Below are positions 44,750 through 52,912 of a DNA stretch of 64,000 nucleotides, one piece after another (the stretch's first letter is position 1; the number at the start of each line of letters is the position of its first letter). This DNA is from Pseudomonas sp. CC120222-01a. Lineage in GTDB: Bacteria; Pseudomonadota; Gammaproteobacteria; Pseudomonadales; Pseudomonadaceae. A program made the translations under genes and the position numbers. Location: NCBI RefSeq assembly GCF_003097235.1, contig NZ_QEQQ01000014.1, positions 62,001 through 126,000 of the forward strand, in the 5' to 3' direction. The notes beneath the pieces are model-generated. The model worked only from the letters and a program-made list of their open reading frames with translations. It ran no database searches and was not told where the DNA came from.

Positions 44750-44784
44750 CGTACGGACGTACGGCAAAATCGTACGGTTGTACG
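44750..44784. promoter_or_regulatory. two tandem CGTAC-N4-GTACG operators upstream of the MFS gene
   Basis: CGTACGGACGTACG (44750-44763) and CGTACGGTTGTACG (44771-44784) are two 14-bp inverted repeats with starts 21 bp apart, i.e. two helical turns, so bound dimers would face the same side. They lie 21-55 bp before the MFS start codon on the minus strand. A TetR-like repressor is the likely binder. Confidence 0.7.
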
Positions 44785-44816
44785 AGGCGTCGGTCAATGC
44801 CTGCCGCCGGTGTCGG

Positions 44817-46154
44817 CTAGGTCGATACCAAGGTCCTGGCCAGGCAGTCCTTGCAGTTGACGATGGTCTCCCGAGGCCCCGCCTGCACATGCACCAGGTT
44901 CGACCCGCACAGGGCGCAGAACAGCGTGCAGCCATTGCTGTCCGCGCTCCCCGGCAGCTCTGCGATGTAGTCGCTGACTTTGCGGCTCAGGCCATGATCG
45001 TGCTGTTGCAACAGCACGTCGAACAGCGCCTGGCTGAAGCCCGAACGCGGGGCGTGGTTGTCGTAGCTCGATACAGTGAACTGCCACTCCTCGCGGATGG
45101 CGCGCTCGCTCAGTGACAGCATGCTCCCGGGAATGGTGTTGGCGGCATGGCGTTTGTTGACCTGGGCGCGAGCAACGAATGACAGCGCCCCACGCACGGC
45201 GGTATTGGCCAGTGACCAGATGTGCCGTACGGGGTGCGTGTCGAGCAGTTGCGCTGCGGCTTCAGCGGCTTTCTTACTGGCCTCGAACGGCAGGCCGTGT
45301 TCCGCGCTGCGGCTGGTGATGTAGGCGCAGACTTCTTCGTTGCAAAGCAGTTGGATGGCCGCGACGAGTTCGTCATGCCATTGCGGCTGCGGGCCAGCGG
45401 ACAGCGCCTTGTGCAGCGCCCGGTACAAGGGGGCAAGGCCGGCCCGCTGCGGGTCATCCAGGCTGACATTGGCGACCCAGCGCACCTTGTTCTGCCAGGC
45501 CTTCGGTGTGGCGTCGTCGCTGAAGGCATCGAGTGGCGAGTCGGGGTCGACCAGCAGGATCTGGTCCTCGTGCAGCGCCATCAGGATGGTTGAATCCATG
45601 CCCAGGGATGGGCTGACACGCGCATCCCCGGTGGCTTTTTCCGCAGCCAGGATGTATTCCCTTTGCGTATCCATGCGTACTTCGAGCACGGCCAGCAACT
45701 GCAGCTGGCGGGTGATCGACAGGCTGTGCAACGGCACCGGCAGGCGCTTGGCCAATGACCAGTGCTCCTTGATGCGCTTGCGTTGCTCGATGGCCTTTGC
45801 CTGCCTGGCCCGTTCACGTGCCGCCAGGCAGGGCTGGCAGGCACAATCGCGATGCCAGCGGTTGCGCCCTGGAAAGTAATGGCGGTGGGCGCAGTTCGGG
45901 CAATAGGCCAGGTTGTCATTCCAGCTGTTGGCCGAGCGGCTTTTACGCCGCTCGTACAGGCTGACCTTGCAGTAAGGGCACTCGAGCTCGGCACAAGGTA
46001 CGGGTGGGAAGGCCTTGATCAGGCTGCTGGGGGCGATGTCGATGGCGTAACGTTCGAGTAGCAGCGCAATTTTCTCACCGCCGAGGTATTCGCCGTACAA
46101 CGCCTCGATCTGTTCGGCGCTGAGGTGCTGCAATTTTGATTTGAAATCCGACAA
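44817..46154 (-). CDS. uncharacterised protein with N- and C-terminal Cys-pair (zinc-ribbon-like) motifs
   Basis: 445 residues (MSDFKSKLQHLSAEQIEALY). The first 70 residues contain a possible short helical DNA- or protein-binding region. Cys pairs follow: CPYC near residue 60, CPNCAHRHY near 84 and CACQPC near 105, spacing that suggests one or two zinc-binding units. A middle helical domain has no recognisable motif. The C-terminus has CALCGSNLVHV and CKDCLART, another CxxC...CxxC zinc ribbon. No catalytic motif is seen. I do not recognise the family; nucleic-acid binding is a guess. It is downstream of no obvious partner and separated from the MFS gene by 87 bp. Confidence 0.7.
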   Translation of the reverse strand: MSDFKSKLQHLSAEQIEALYGEYLGGEKIALLLERYAIDIAPSSLIKAFPPVPCAELECPYCKVSLYERRKSRSANSWNDNLAYCPNCAHRHYFPGRNRWHRDCACQPCLAARERARQAKAIEQRKRIKEHWSLAKRLPVPLHSLSITRQLQLLAVLEVRMDTQREYILAAEKATGDARVSPSLGMDSTILMALHEDQILLVDPDSPLDAFSDDATPKAWQNKVRWVANVSLDDPQRAGLAPLYRALHKALSAGPQPQWHDELVAAIQLLCNEEVCAYITSRSAEHGLPFEASKKAAEAAAQLLDTHPVRHIWSLANTAVRGALSFVARAQVNKRHAANTIPGSMLSLSERAIREEWQFTVSSYDNHAPRSGFSQALFDVLLQQHDHGLSRKVSDYIAELPGSADSNGCTLFCALCGSNLVHVQAGPRETIVNCKDCLARTLVST

Positions 46155-46370
46155 ACCTGTATCTCCCTGCGAAAAGTCGCTTGTGAGGTTCGTCAGGAAT
46201 GATGCAGTGCCTGGGAATTTGCGGGTTGTAGGATATTTCTCTATCGCTAGTAGGGCGCTTCCGAGCGTTGTTCCAATCAGCGCCGATCATCCGCGCAGCG
46301 ACCGCTGCCATCGCCAGCCAAGGCTGAAGGGCTAGACTCAAGGCGTTCTGTTCTCCCATGGAGCCTTGCC

Positions 46371-46850
46371 ATGACAGCCAAGAACACGATCTGCCTGTGG
46401 TTCGACAAGGATGCCGAAGAAGCGGCCAACTTCTATGCCCGGACCTTCCCCGACAGCCAGGTGCTGGCGGTGCACCCGGCCCCCGGCGACTACCCCTCGG
46501 GCAAGGCCGGGGAGGTGATCACCGTCGAGTTCACCGTCATGGGCATCCCCTGTGTGGGACTCAATGGCGGCACCACGTTCAAGCACAGCGAGGCGTTTTC
46601 CTTCCAGGTCAGCACCGAGGACCAGGCCGAGACCGACCGGCTCTGGCATGCCATCGTCAACAACGGCGGCAGCGAAAGCGTCTGTGGCTGGTGCAAGGAC
46701 AAGTGGGGCATCTCCTGGCAGATCACCCCGCGCATCCTCATCGAAGCCATCGCCAACCCCGACAAGGCCGCCGCCAAGCGGGCCTTCGACGCCATGATGA
46801 CCATGGGCAAGATCGACGTGGCGAGAATCGAGGCAGCCCTGAAAGGGTAG
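46371..46850 (+). CDS. VOC/PhnB-like family protein
   Basis: 159 residues. The beta-alpha-beta-beta-beta pattern of VOC proteins is visible: ICLWFDKDAEEAANFYARTF, ITVEFTVMGIPCVGLNGG, FSFQVSTEDQAETDRLWHAI, GWCKDKWGISWQITPRIL. This subfamily is often mis-named 3-demethylubiquinone methyltransferase; no methyltransferase motif is present. Likely a small metal-dependent enzyme or binding protein of unknown substrate. Confidence 0.85.
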   Translation: MTAKNTICLWFDKDAEEAANFYARTFPDSQVLAVHPAPGDYPSGKAGEVITVEFTVMGIPCVGLNGGTTFKHSEAFSFQVSTEDQAETDRLWHAIVNNGGSESVCGWCKDKWGISWQITPRILIEAIANPDKAAAKRAFDAMMTMGKIDVARIEAALKG

Positions 46851-46856
46851 GGTCGA

Positions 46857-47843
46857 TCACGCCTGGTCGCCGGCCTCCTCATGCAGCGACCAGTCAAACT
46901 GCTCGATCAGCCAGTCGCGCAACTGGCAGCAACTGGCATCGTGGCTTTTGGCTTCGCTGAGGCTGAGGTAGTGGCGGGTGTCGCGGTGCACCAGGGTGTC
47001 GCTCACCGGCCGCACCAGCAGGCCCTGTTCCACCAGCGGCGCGACCAGGTAATGCCAGCCCAGGGCCACGCCCTGGTGATTCTGTGCCAACTGCATCAGC
47101 AGGCTGTAGTCGTTGGCGTTGAACAGTTGCGGGGCATCGGCGGCGCGCCGGTCCAGGTCGATGTCCTGATAGGCGAACCAGACTTTCCAGTCCACATGTT
47201 CGGCCACCTGCGAGCGGCCGAACGGGCTGAGGTTGAGCAGCGTGGCATTGCGCAGGCCATCCAGCGTCTGGATCTGCGGATGCTGCTCCAGGTACTGCGG
47301 CGTGCACACCGGGTAGATCACGTCGCAGACCAGCGGCTGGCTGAAGTAGCCCTGGCCGCTTTTGGCCATCTTGCAGATGATGATGTCCGGGTTCACCCCG
47401 TTCTCGAGGGTCAGGAAGTTCTGCGTCGTCACGATGTTCAGGTCGATCTCGGGGTAGGCCGCGAACAATGCCGGTAACTTCGGCCCCAGCCAGAAGTTGG
47501 CGAACGCCGGCGTGCAACACAGGGTGACGCGCTGCTTGGGTGATTCACTGTGGCGGATGCGCTCGGCCGCCTGGGCGATGTTGGTGAACGACAGCTGCAC
47601 GGCGTCGTAGAAGATCGAACCGGCCGGGGTCAGCTCGACCGCACGCCCGGCCCGGTTGAACAGTTCGGCCCCCAGGTGCTCCTCAAGGTCGCGGATCTGC
47701 CGGCTGATCGCCGCCTGGGTCACACACAGCGCCTCGGCCGCGCGGGTGAAGTTCTGGTAGCGGGCGGCGGCGACGAAGGCCTTGACCGCGCGCAGCGAGG
47801 GCATCTTGATCAAGGTCTGATCGGGTTCTGTGTGCTTGACCAT
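46857..47843 (-). CDS. LysR-family regulator, GcvA-like, divergent from the DddP gene
   Basis: 328 residues; helix-turn-helix VKAFVAAARYQNFTRAAEAL and CVTQAAISRQIRDLEEHLGA, then an effector domain with FANFWLGPKLPALFAAYPEI of GcvA type. A later ATG (MPSLRAVKAF) could also serve as the start. It is divergent from the DddP-family gene across a 289-bp region, and is therefore its most likely regulator. Confidence 0.9.
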   Translation of the reverse strand: MVKHTEPDQTLIKMPSLRAVKAFVAAARYQNFTRAAEALCVTQAAISRQIRDLEEHLGAELFNRAGRAVELTPAGSIFYDAVQLSFTNIAQAAERIRHSESPKQRVTLCCTPAFANFWLGPKLPALFAAYPEIDLNIVTTQNFLTLENGVNPDIIICKMAKSGQGYFSQPLVCDVIYPVCTPQYLEQHPQIQTLDGLRNATLLNLSPFGRSQVAEHVDWKVWFAYQDIDLDRRAADAPQLFNANDYSLLMQLAQNHQGVALGWHYLVAPLVEQGLLVRPVSDTLVHRDTRHYLSLSEAKSHDASCCQLRDWLIEQFDWSLHEEAGDQA

Positions 47844-48132
47844 ACGTTTTGGTAATCAATTAGCCTCAGAAAATGTCGATTCTTTGCGGCAAAACACTGG
47901 CAATAGACTGTGATCAGGCAGCAGCGATGACGCGTTGTCATTCTTCTGGAGACTAACCGAAGCAATCCTTGCATTGAAGCCCCACGCGGGTGAACAACAA
48001 GCCGGCAGCACACCAGCGCCTGCGCCGCTTTCGGGCATTGTCCTGTCGACTTTGTAGACGCTGGCCCGCCAGCAATCGCACATCATCAATACCGCAGTTT
48101 CCACACAATAAGACCAGGGAAAACCGCAAGCC

Positions 48133-49479
48133 ATGATGACCTCACCGTTCTCGATCCCCGCCCAGGCCCGCCGCATCGACCCGTCCCGCCAGCGCGCTGC
48201 CGCGCTCAAGGCCGATGGCTCGATCGATGACAACGACCGCACCGAAATCGGCCCGACCCCGCTGGCCTTCGCCGAATGGGCCAGCCTCGGCCTGCAGGCG
48301 CCGCACCTGCCGAGCATGCGTGAGTACCGCCTGCAACGCATCCGCGAGCAGCTCATCGCCCGCGACCTGGGCGGCATCCTGCTGTTCGACCCGCTGAACA
48401 TCCGCTACGCCACCGACACCACCAACATGCAGCTGTGGACCACCCACAATCCGGCCCGCGCCTGTTTCGTCGCCGCCAGCGGCCATGTGGTGCTGTGGGA
48501 CTTCCATGGCTGTGACCACCTTTCCGCGCACCTGCCGCTGGTCAGCGAGCTGCGCAGCGGTGCGTCGTTCTTCTATTTCGAGACGGGCGACCGCACCGAG
48601 GAACATGCCAGGCGCTTCTGCGCCCAGGTCGACGAGTTGCTGCGCACCCATGCCGGCAACAACCGCCGCCTGGCCGTGGACCGCATCGAGGTCGCCGGCC
48701 TGCGTGCCCTCGATGCGCTGGGCGTGCAGGTGCACAACGGCCAGGAAGTCACCGAGTTCGCCCGCCTGATCAAGGGCCCGGACGAAATCCTCGCCATGCG
48801 CTGCGCGGTGGCATCCTGCGAAGCCTCGATCGCCGAGATGCGCCAGGCCATGCGCGCCGGCGCCACCGAGAACGATGTCTGGGCCGCGCTGCATGCGGGC
48901 AACATCCGCCGTGGCGGCGAGTGGATCGAAACCCGCATCCTCAGCTCTGGGCCGCGCACCAACCCCTGGTATCAGGAGTCCGGCCCGCGGGTGCTCAGCG
49001 ACGGCGACCTGTTGTCGTTCGACACCGACCTGATTGGTGTGTATGGCTTCTGCGTGGACATGTCGCGCAGCTGGATCTGCGGTGATGTCGAGCCCACCGC
49101 CGAGCAGAAGCGCCTGTACCGCATCGCCCACGAACATATCCACGTCAACGCCGAGATGGTCAAGCCCGGTGTGCGTTTCACCGAACTGACCCGCAACGGC
49201 CATCGCCTGCCGGAAAGCTGCCGCGCGCAGCGCTATGGCGTGATGTTCCATGGGGTGGGGCTGTGCGACGAATACCCGAGCATTCGCTACCCGGAAGACC
49301 TTGAGTCCTATGGCTATGAAGGCGAACTGCAGCCGGGCATGGCGCTGTGCGTCGAGGCCTATGTCGGCGAGGTGGGCGGGCGCGACGGGATCAAGCTGGA
49401 GAACCAGTTGCTGGTGACCGAGAGCGGGTTCGAGTTGTTGACCCATTATCCGTTCGAGGACAGTTTCCTGCGGGATTAG
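48133..49479 (+). CDS. dddP: DddP-family M24 metalloenzyme (DMSP lyase family)
   Basis: 448 residues. The protein is of M24 (creatinase/aminopeptidase P) fold but its N-terminus (ARRIDPSRQRAA, DNDRTEIGPTPLAFAEW, LFDPLNIRYATDTTNMQLWT) matches DddP, the DMSP lyase that makes DMS and acrylate. Metal ligands are all present: Asp297, Asp299 (SFDTDLIG), Asp309 (CVDMSRS), His373 (FHGVGLCDE), Glu408 (CVEAYVGE) and Glu423 (KLENQ). The Asp379 of GLCDE matches the proposed catalytic Asp. Recalled numbers for the Ruegeria enzyme differ by a constant two. Ordinary M24 peptidase function remains possible. A divergent LysR gene and, beyond a repeat element, an AbrB permease gene flank it. Confidence 0.8.
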   Translation: MMTSPFSIPAQARRIDPSRQRAAALKADGSIDDNDRTEIGPTPLAFAEWASLGLQAPHLPSMREYRLQRIREQLIARDLGGILLFDPLNIRYATDTTNMQLWTTHNPARACFVAASGHVVLWDFHGCDHLSAHLPLVSELRSGASFFYFETGDRTEEHARRFCAQVDELLRTHAGNNRRLAVDRIEVAGLRALDALGVQVHNGQEVTEFARLIKGPDEILAMRCAVASCEASIAEMRQAMRAGATENDVWAALHAGNIRRGGEWIETRILSSGPRTNPWYQESGPRVLSDGDLLSFDTDLIGVYGFCVDMSRSWICGDVEPTAEQKRLYRIAHEHIHVNAEMVKPGVRFTELTRNGHRLPESCRAQRYGVMFHGVGLCDEYPSIRYPEDLESYGYEGELQPGMALCVEAYVGEVGGRDGIKLENQLLVTESGFELLTHYPFEDSFLRD

Positions 49480-49480
49480 G

Positions 49481-49792
49481 GTGCCTGGCTTAAGGTTTGT
49501 AGCGCCTGTCAGATCGAGCGCCGCCCGCGCGGCGCATCGCGGGCAAGCCCGCTCCCACATCTGTTTCGGGCCAATCTTTCCTGTGAAGCCAACAGGGACC
49601 GCCTTGTTTGTTCCCTTCGATATCGAGGTGGGCACAATTGCTTTCCATTAATCTCCAGTCATGCACCAAGGCGGTTCCTGTTGGCCTGACAGGAGTGACT
49701 GGCCCGAAACAGATGTGGGAGCGGGCTTGCCCGCGATGCGCCGCGCGGGCGGCGCTCGATCTCACAGGCGCTACAAGCTTCAAGCCTGGCAC
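49481..49792. repeat. 270-bp-core inverted-repeat (MITE/BIME-like) element, copy 2
   Basis: The core at 49502-49771 has the same length and order as copy 1 at 5707-5976. Here the outer arms pair well for a further 20 bp (TAAGGTTTGTAGCGCCTG against CAGGCGCTACAAGCTTCA). The pair TGTTTCGGGCC / GGCCCGAAACA replaces TATTTCGGGCC / GGCCCGAAATA of copy 1, a change on both arms that keeps pairing. The element fills the gap between the convergent dddP and AbrB-permease genes. Confidence 0.85.
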
Positions 49793-49802
49793 CTCCAAGC
49801 AC

Positions 49803-50867
49803 CTACACCCGGGTCAGCCGTATGATCTGCCGCGCACAAAAGGCCCCGGTCAGAATCACCCCGAACAACCGCAACGTCTGCATCGCCAGCACCAACCCGA
49901 CATCGGCATGGGTCTCGACGGCGATGATCGCCATGGCATCCAGCCCGCCCGGGCTGGTCGCCAGGTACATCGACAGAAAATCCGTGCCCATTGCCAGGGC
50001 CAGCACATAGGCACACGCGGCGCACAGCACGATCAACGCCACCGCCCCGGCAATCATGGTCGGCAGGCGTTTCCACACATAACGCACGGTCTGCCGGTCG
50101 AAACGCAGGCCGATGTAGCAGCCGATGGCACCGTAGGCAACGGCCAGCAAGGGCTCGGGCAAGCTGATGGTCAGCAGCCCACTGAGCTGCAGGGCGCCGC
50201 CGAGCAGCAGCGGTGTCAGCAAGGCACCGGCAGGCAGGCGGTTACCGAGGGTGATGCCCACCAGCACCACGCCCAGGCTGAGCAAGCTGTTGGCCAGGTG
50301 CGGGCCTTCCAGCGCCGCCGGTGCATGGGCCGCCGCGCTTGCGCCCGGTGTGGCGCCGAGCAGGTGGCTGACCAGCGAGCCGATCATCACCACGCACACC
50401 ACCCGCACATATTGCATGGTCGCCACCACGCGGCCGTCGGCGCCATTTTCCTCGGCCATCGACACCATCGCCGACGCCGCCCCCGGCGCGGTTCCCCAGG
50501 CGGCAGTGCTACCGGGGATGCCACCGAAGCGTACGGTGCCGAGGCCGACCAACGCGCTGAGTACCACCGTGATGAAGGTGGCGACCAGCATCAGGTGCCA
50601 GGACTGGGCCATCGACACCAGCACCGCCCAGGTCACCGAGTGGGCGACCAGCAGGCCGACGCAGCCCTGACCAAAGCGGAACACTTGGCGGTGCAGGTGC
50701 AGTTGCGCGCCTGAGACACCGAAGACAATGGCCACCAGCATGGGGCCGAGGAACAACCCGGCCGGCACGGCCAGGGCATGCAGCAACTGGCCAGAGGCAC
50801 CGGCGCAGATCAGCAGGGCGAGCCATTGGAAGAGGGATCTGGATGAAGCGGGTAGGGCGGTCTGCAA
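49803..50867 (-). CDS. AbrB-family inner-membrane transporter
   Basis: 354 residues if the TTG at 50867 is used; AAGGAG lies 8 bp before it. The frame stays open to 50945 but that start lacks a site. About ten membrane segments are predicted, in two repeats (LLICAGASGQLLHALAVPAG..., GALLTPLLLGGALQLSGLL), with FGGIPGSTAAWGTAPGAASA and YLATSPGGLDAMAIIAVETH marking the AbrB (PF05145-type) permease family. Substrates of this family are poorly known, with aromatic or organic acids suggested for some members. The divergent LysR gene is a likely regulator. Confidence 0.82.
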   Translation of the reverse strand: MQTALPASSRSLFQWLALLICAGASGQLLHALAVPAGLFLGPMLVAIVFGVSGAQLHLHRQVFRFGQGCVGLLVAHSVTWAVLVSMAQSWHLMLVATFITVVLSALVGLGTVRFGGIPGSTAAWGTAPGAASAMVSMAEENGADGRVVATMQYVRVVCVVMIGSLVSHLLGATPGASAAAHAPAALEGPHLANSLLSLGVVLVGITLGNRLPAGALLTPLLLGGALQLSGLLTISLPEPLLAVAYGAIGCYIGLRFDRQTVRYVWKRLPTMIAGAVALIVLCAACAYVLALAMGTDFLSMYLATSPGGLDAMAIIAVETHADVGLVLAMQTLRLFGVILTGAFCARQIIRLTRV

Positions 50868-50991
50868 CGTGGATACTCCTTGCACAGCGATAACGCGGGG
50901 CTGGCAGCGCCAGCGGAGAAAATTATCGACGGCGCAATCGATCAAGTCTATTTTCTACTTTCGATGAATCCATAACTGAAATTCATGAATC

Positions 50992-51894
50992 ATGGACCTG
51001 CGTGACCTCACCTATTTCGAAACCATCGCCGAACTGGGGCATCTGGGCCGGGCGGCGGAGAAGCTCAACCGCAGCCAGCCGGCACTGAGCAAAAGCATCC
51101 AGCGCCTGGAGGAATCCCTGGGCACCCGCTTGTTCCAGCGCGATGGCCGGCGCATCAAGCTCACCGATGTCGGTAAGCTGCTGCTGGCGCGGGGCAAGCA
51201 GCTGCAACTGAACATCGCCGAGACCGAGCGCGAGGTACGCGACTTCGCCAGCGGGCTGGTCGGCAATATCCGCCTGGGCTGCGCGGCGAGCATGGCCGAC
51301 CACCTGCTGCCGCACCTGACCGCCGCGCTGCTGGAACGGGCACCGGAAGTGACCTTGAAGCTGTCCATCGCCCAGGACGATGTGCTCAAGGAGTCCCTGC
51401 GCGCCGGGCGCCTGGATGTGATCATTTCACCGCAGATCGCCATGGACCCCGAGTTCACCACTTATCCCATCCTCGAAGATGAAGCGATCGTGGTGGCCAG
51501 TGCCGAGCACCCGATCTTCGCCGGCCCCATCACCTTGCAGCGTCTCTGCCAGTACCGCTGGGTGCTGGCGGGGCCGACGGTGACCGCCCGGCGCTGGATC
51601 GACAACGTGTTCATCGCCCACCAGCTGCCAGCACCGCAGGTGCAGATCGAAACCAATGCCATCTCGCTGCTGCCCCGTCTGATTGCGCGTACCCAGCTGC
51701 TCAGCTTCGCCGCCCGGGAAACCCTCGAACATGGCTTGGGCATGTCCTGGCTGCGCGAAGTACCGCTGAAGCAGACCACCATGCGCCGCACCGTGGCGGT
51801 GTCGGTGCGCACGGACGGCTACCTGTCGCCGGCGGCAGGGGCGCTGGTGACACTGCTCAAGGAAAAGGGCAGCAGCTTCTTCGAACGTGACTAA
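50992..51894 (+). CDS. LysR-family regulator divergent from the AbrB permease
   Basis: 300 residues: DLTYFETIAELGHLGRAAEK, LNRSQPALSKSIQRLEESLG, then the effector domain (IRLGCAASMADHLLPHLTAA). Divergent from the permease gene over about 125 bp, so control of transport is the simplest reading. Its stop overlaps the convergent catR stop by a few bases. Confidence 0.9.
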   Translation: MDLRDLTYFETIAELGHLGRAAEKLNRSQPALSKSIQRLEESLGTRLFQRDGRRIKLTDVGKLLLARGKQLQLNIAETEREVRDFASGLVGNIRLGCAASMADHLLPHLTAALLERAPEVTLKLSIAQDDVLKESLRAGRLDVIISPQIAMDPEFTTYPILEDEAIVVASAEHPIFAGPITLQRLCQYRWVLAGPTVTARRWIDNVFIAHQLPAPQVQIETNAISLLPRLIARTQLLSFAARETLEHGLGMSWLREVPLKQTTMRRTVAVSVRTDGYLSPAAGALVTLLKEKGSSFFERD

Positions 51895-52778
51895 AGCAAA
51901 GGCTCACTCATGGCCTGCTGGGCGATCAGCGCCAGGCAGCGCTGCACGATCGGGCTACTGTCGCCCTTGCGCCGGCTGAGGATGATCGGGCTGACCGCAC
52001 TGCGGTCGAGCAGGCTGGCGTACTCGATATCGGTGCGGTGCTGCTGTTGCACCGACTCCGGCACCAGGGTCACGCCCAGCCCGACGGCGACCAGGCCGAT
52101 GGCGGTCTGCAGTTCGTTGGCCCACTGGCTGACCTTGAGGCTCATGCCGTGGTGGGCGAACAGCGCGAGGATGTGGTCGGCGTAGCTCGGCCTGGGGTTG
52201 GCCGGGTAGAGGATGAACGCTTCCCTGGCCAGTTGTTCGAGGGTCAGCGGCGTGCCGGCCAGGGCATGGCCCTTGGGTAGTACCGCCACCAACGGGTCTT
52301 CGCGCAGCACTCGCTGCTGGATCGCCGGATCGTCGATGCGGATGCGGCCGAAGGCGATGTCGATGCGCCCGCTTTTCAGCGCCTCCACCTGCTGCAGGGT
52401 GGTCATCTCGCTCAGGCCCAGTTCCAGTTCGCTGTCCTTGCGCAGTTCGCGGATCAGCTCCGGCAGTACCGTGTACAAGGTGGAGGGGGCGAAGCCGATA
52501 CCCAGCCACTGGCGCTGGCCCTGGCCGATGCGCCGGGTGTTGTCGCTGATGTTCTCCAGCTGCTGCAGCAAGGTGCAGGTCTGCTCATAGAAGAAGCGCC
52601 CGGCCTCGGTCAGGCGCAGCGGGCGCTCGCGCAGCACCAGCACGATCCCGAGCTGTTCTTCCAGCTGGCTGATCTGCCGGCTCAGCGGCGGCTGGGCGAT
52701 GTGCAGCAGTTCGGCGGCGCGGGTGAAATTCAGGGTTTCGGCCAGGACCTTGAAGTAGCGAAGGTGGCGCAGCTCCAT
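51891..52778 (-). CDS. catR: LysR-family activator of the catechol operon
   Basis: 295 residues from the ATG at 52778 (MELRHLRYFKVLAETLNFTR), which has AGGAGG 5-10 bases upstream; the longer frame to 52919 overlaps the cat promoter and is unlikely. Helix-turn-helix AAELLHIAQPPLSRQISQLE, and the BenM/CatM-like effector domain (ALKSGRIDIAFGRIRIDD). It is divergent from catB with 134 bp between, the classical catR-catBCA layout. It would activate with cis,cis-muconate as inducer. Confidence 0.93.
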   Translation of the reverse strand: MELRHLRYFKVLAETLNFTRAAELLHIAQPPLSRQISQLEEQLGIVLVLRERPLRLTEAGRFFYEQTCTLLQQLENISDNTRRIGQGQRQWLGIGFAPSTLYTVLPELIRELRKDSELELGLSEMTTLQQVEALKSGRIDIAFGRIRIDDPAIQQRVLREDPLVAVLPKGHALAGTPLTLEQLAREAFILYPANPRPSYADHILALFAHHGMSLKVSQWANELQTAIGLVAVGLGVTLVPESVQQQHRTDIEYASLLDRSAVSPIILSRRKGDSSPIVQRCLALIAQQAMSEPLL

Positions 52779-52912
52779 CAGACCTCCTGGGTATGGTGGG
52801 AGATTCATTTGATATTGGACGGCCCTCAGGGTCTCGCGCAATGCTTGAATAATCAAGTAAATGTAGTATCGGGTCTGCAGCCTGCGGCCTGATTTGACGG
52901 GACCTTCGAACC
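52779..52912. promoter_or_regulatory. catR-catB divergent promoter region
   Basis: 134 bp between divergent catR and catB. It contains the AT-rich stretch TTGAATAATCAAGTAAATGT, with CTTGA/TCAAG forming a short inverted repeat around ATAA (52845-52858). Binding of CatR here follows from the known divergent architecture; I cannot pinpoint the exact site. Confidence 0.55.

Noticed and set aside
48142..49635. 497-residue minus-strand frame
   Set aside because: Antisense to the DddP-family gene and starting inside the 270-bp repeat element.
50868..50945. N-terminal extension of the AbrB permease up to 50945
   Set aside because: The TTG at 50867 has AAGGAG at the right distance, while the upstream start has none and would extend into the regulatory region shared with the divergent LysR gene.
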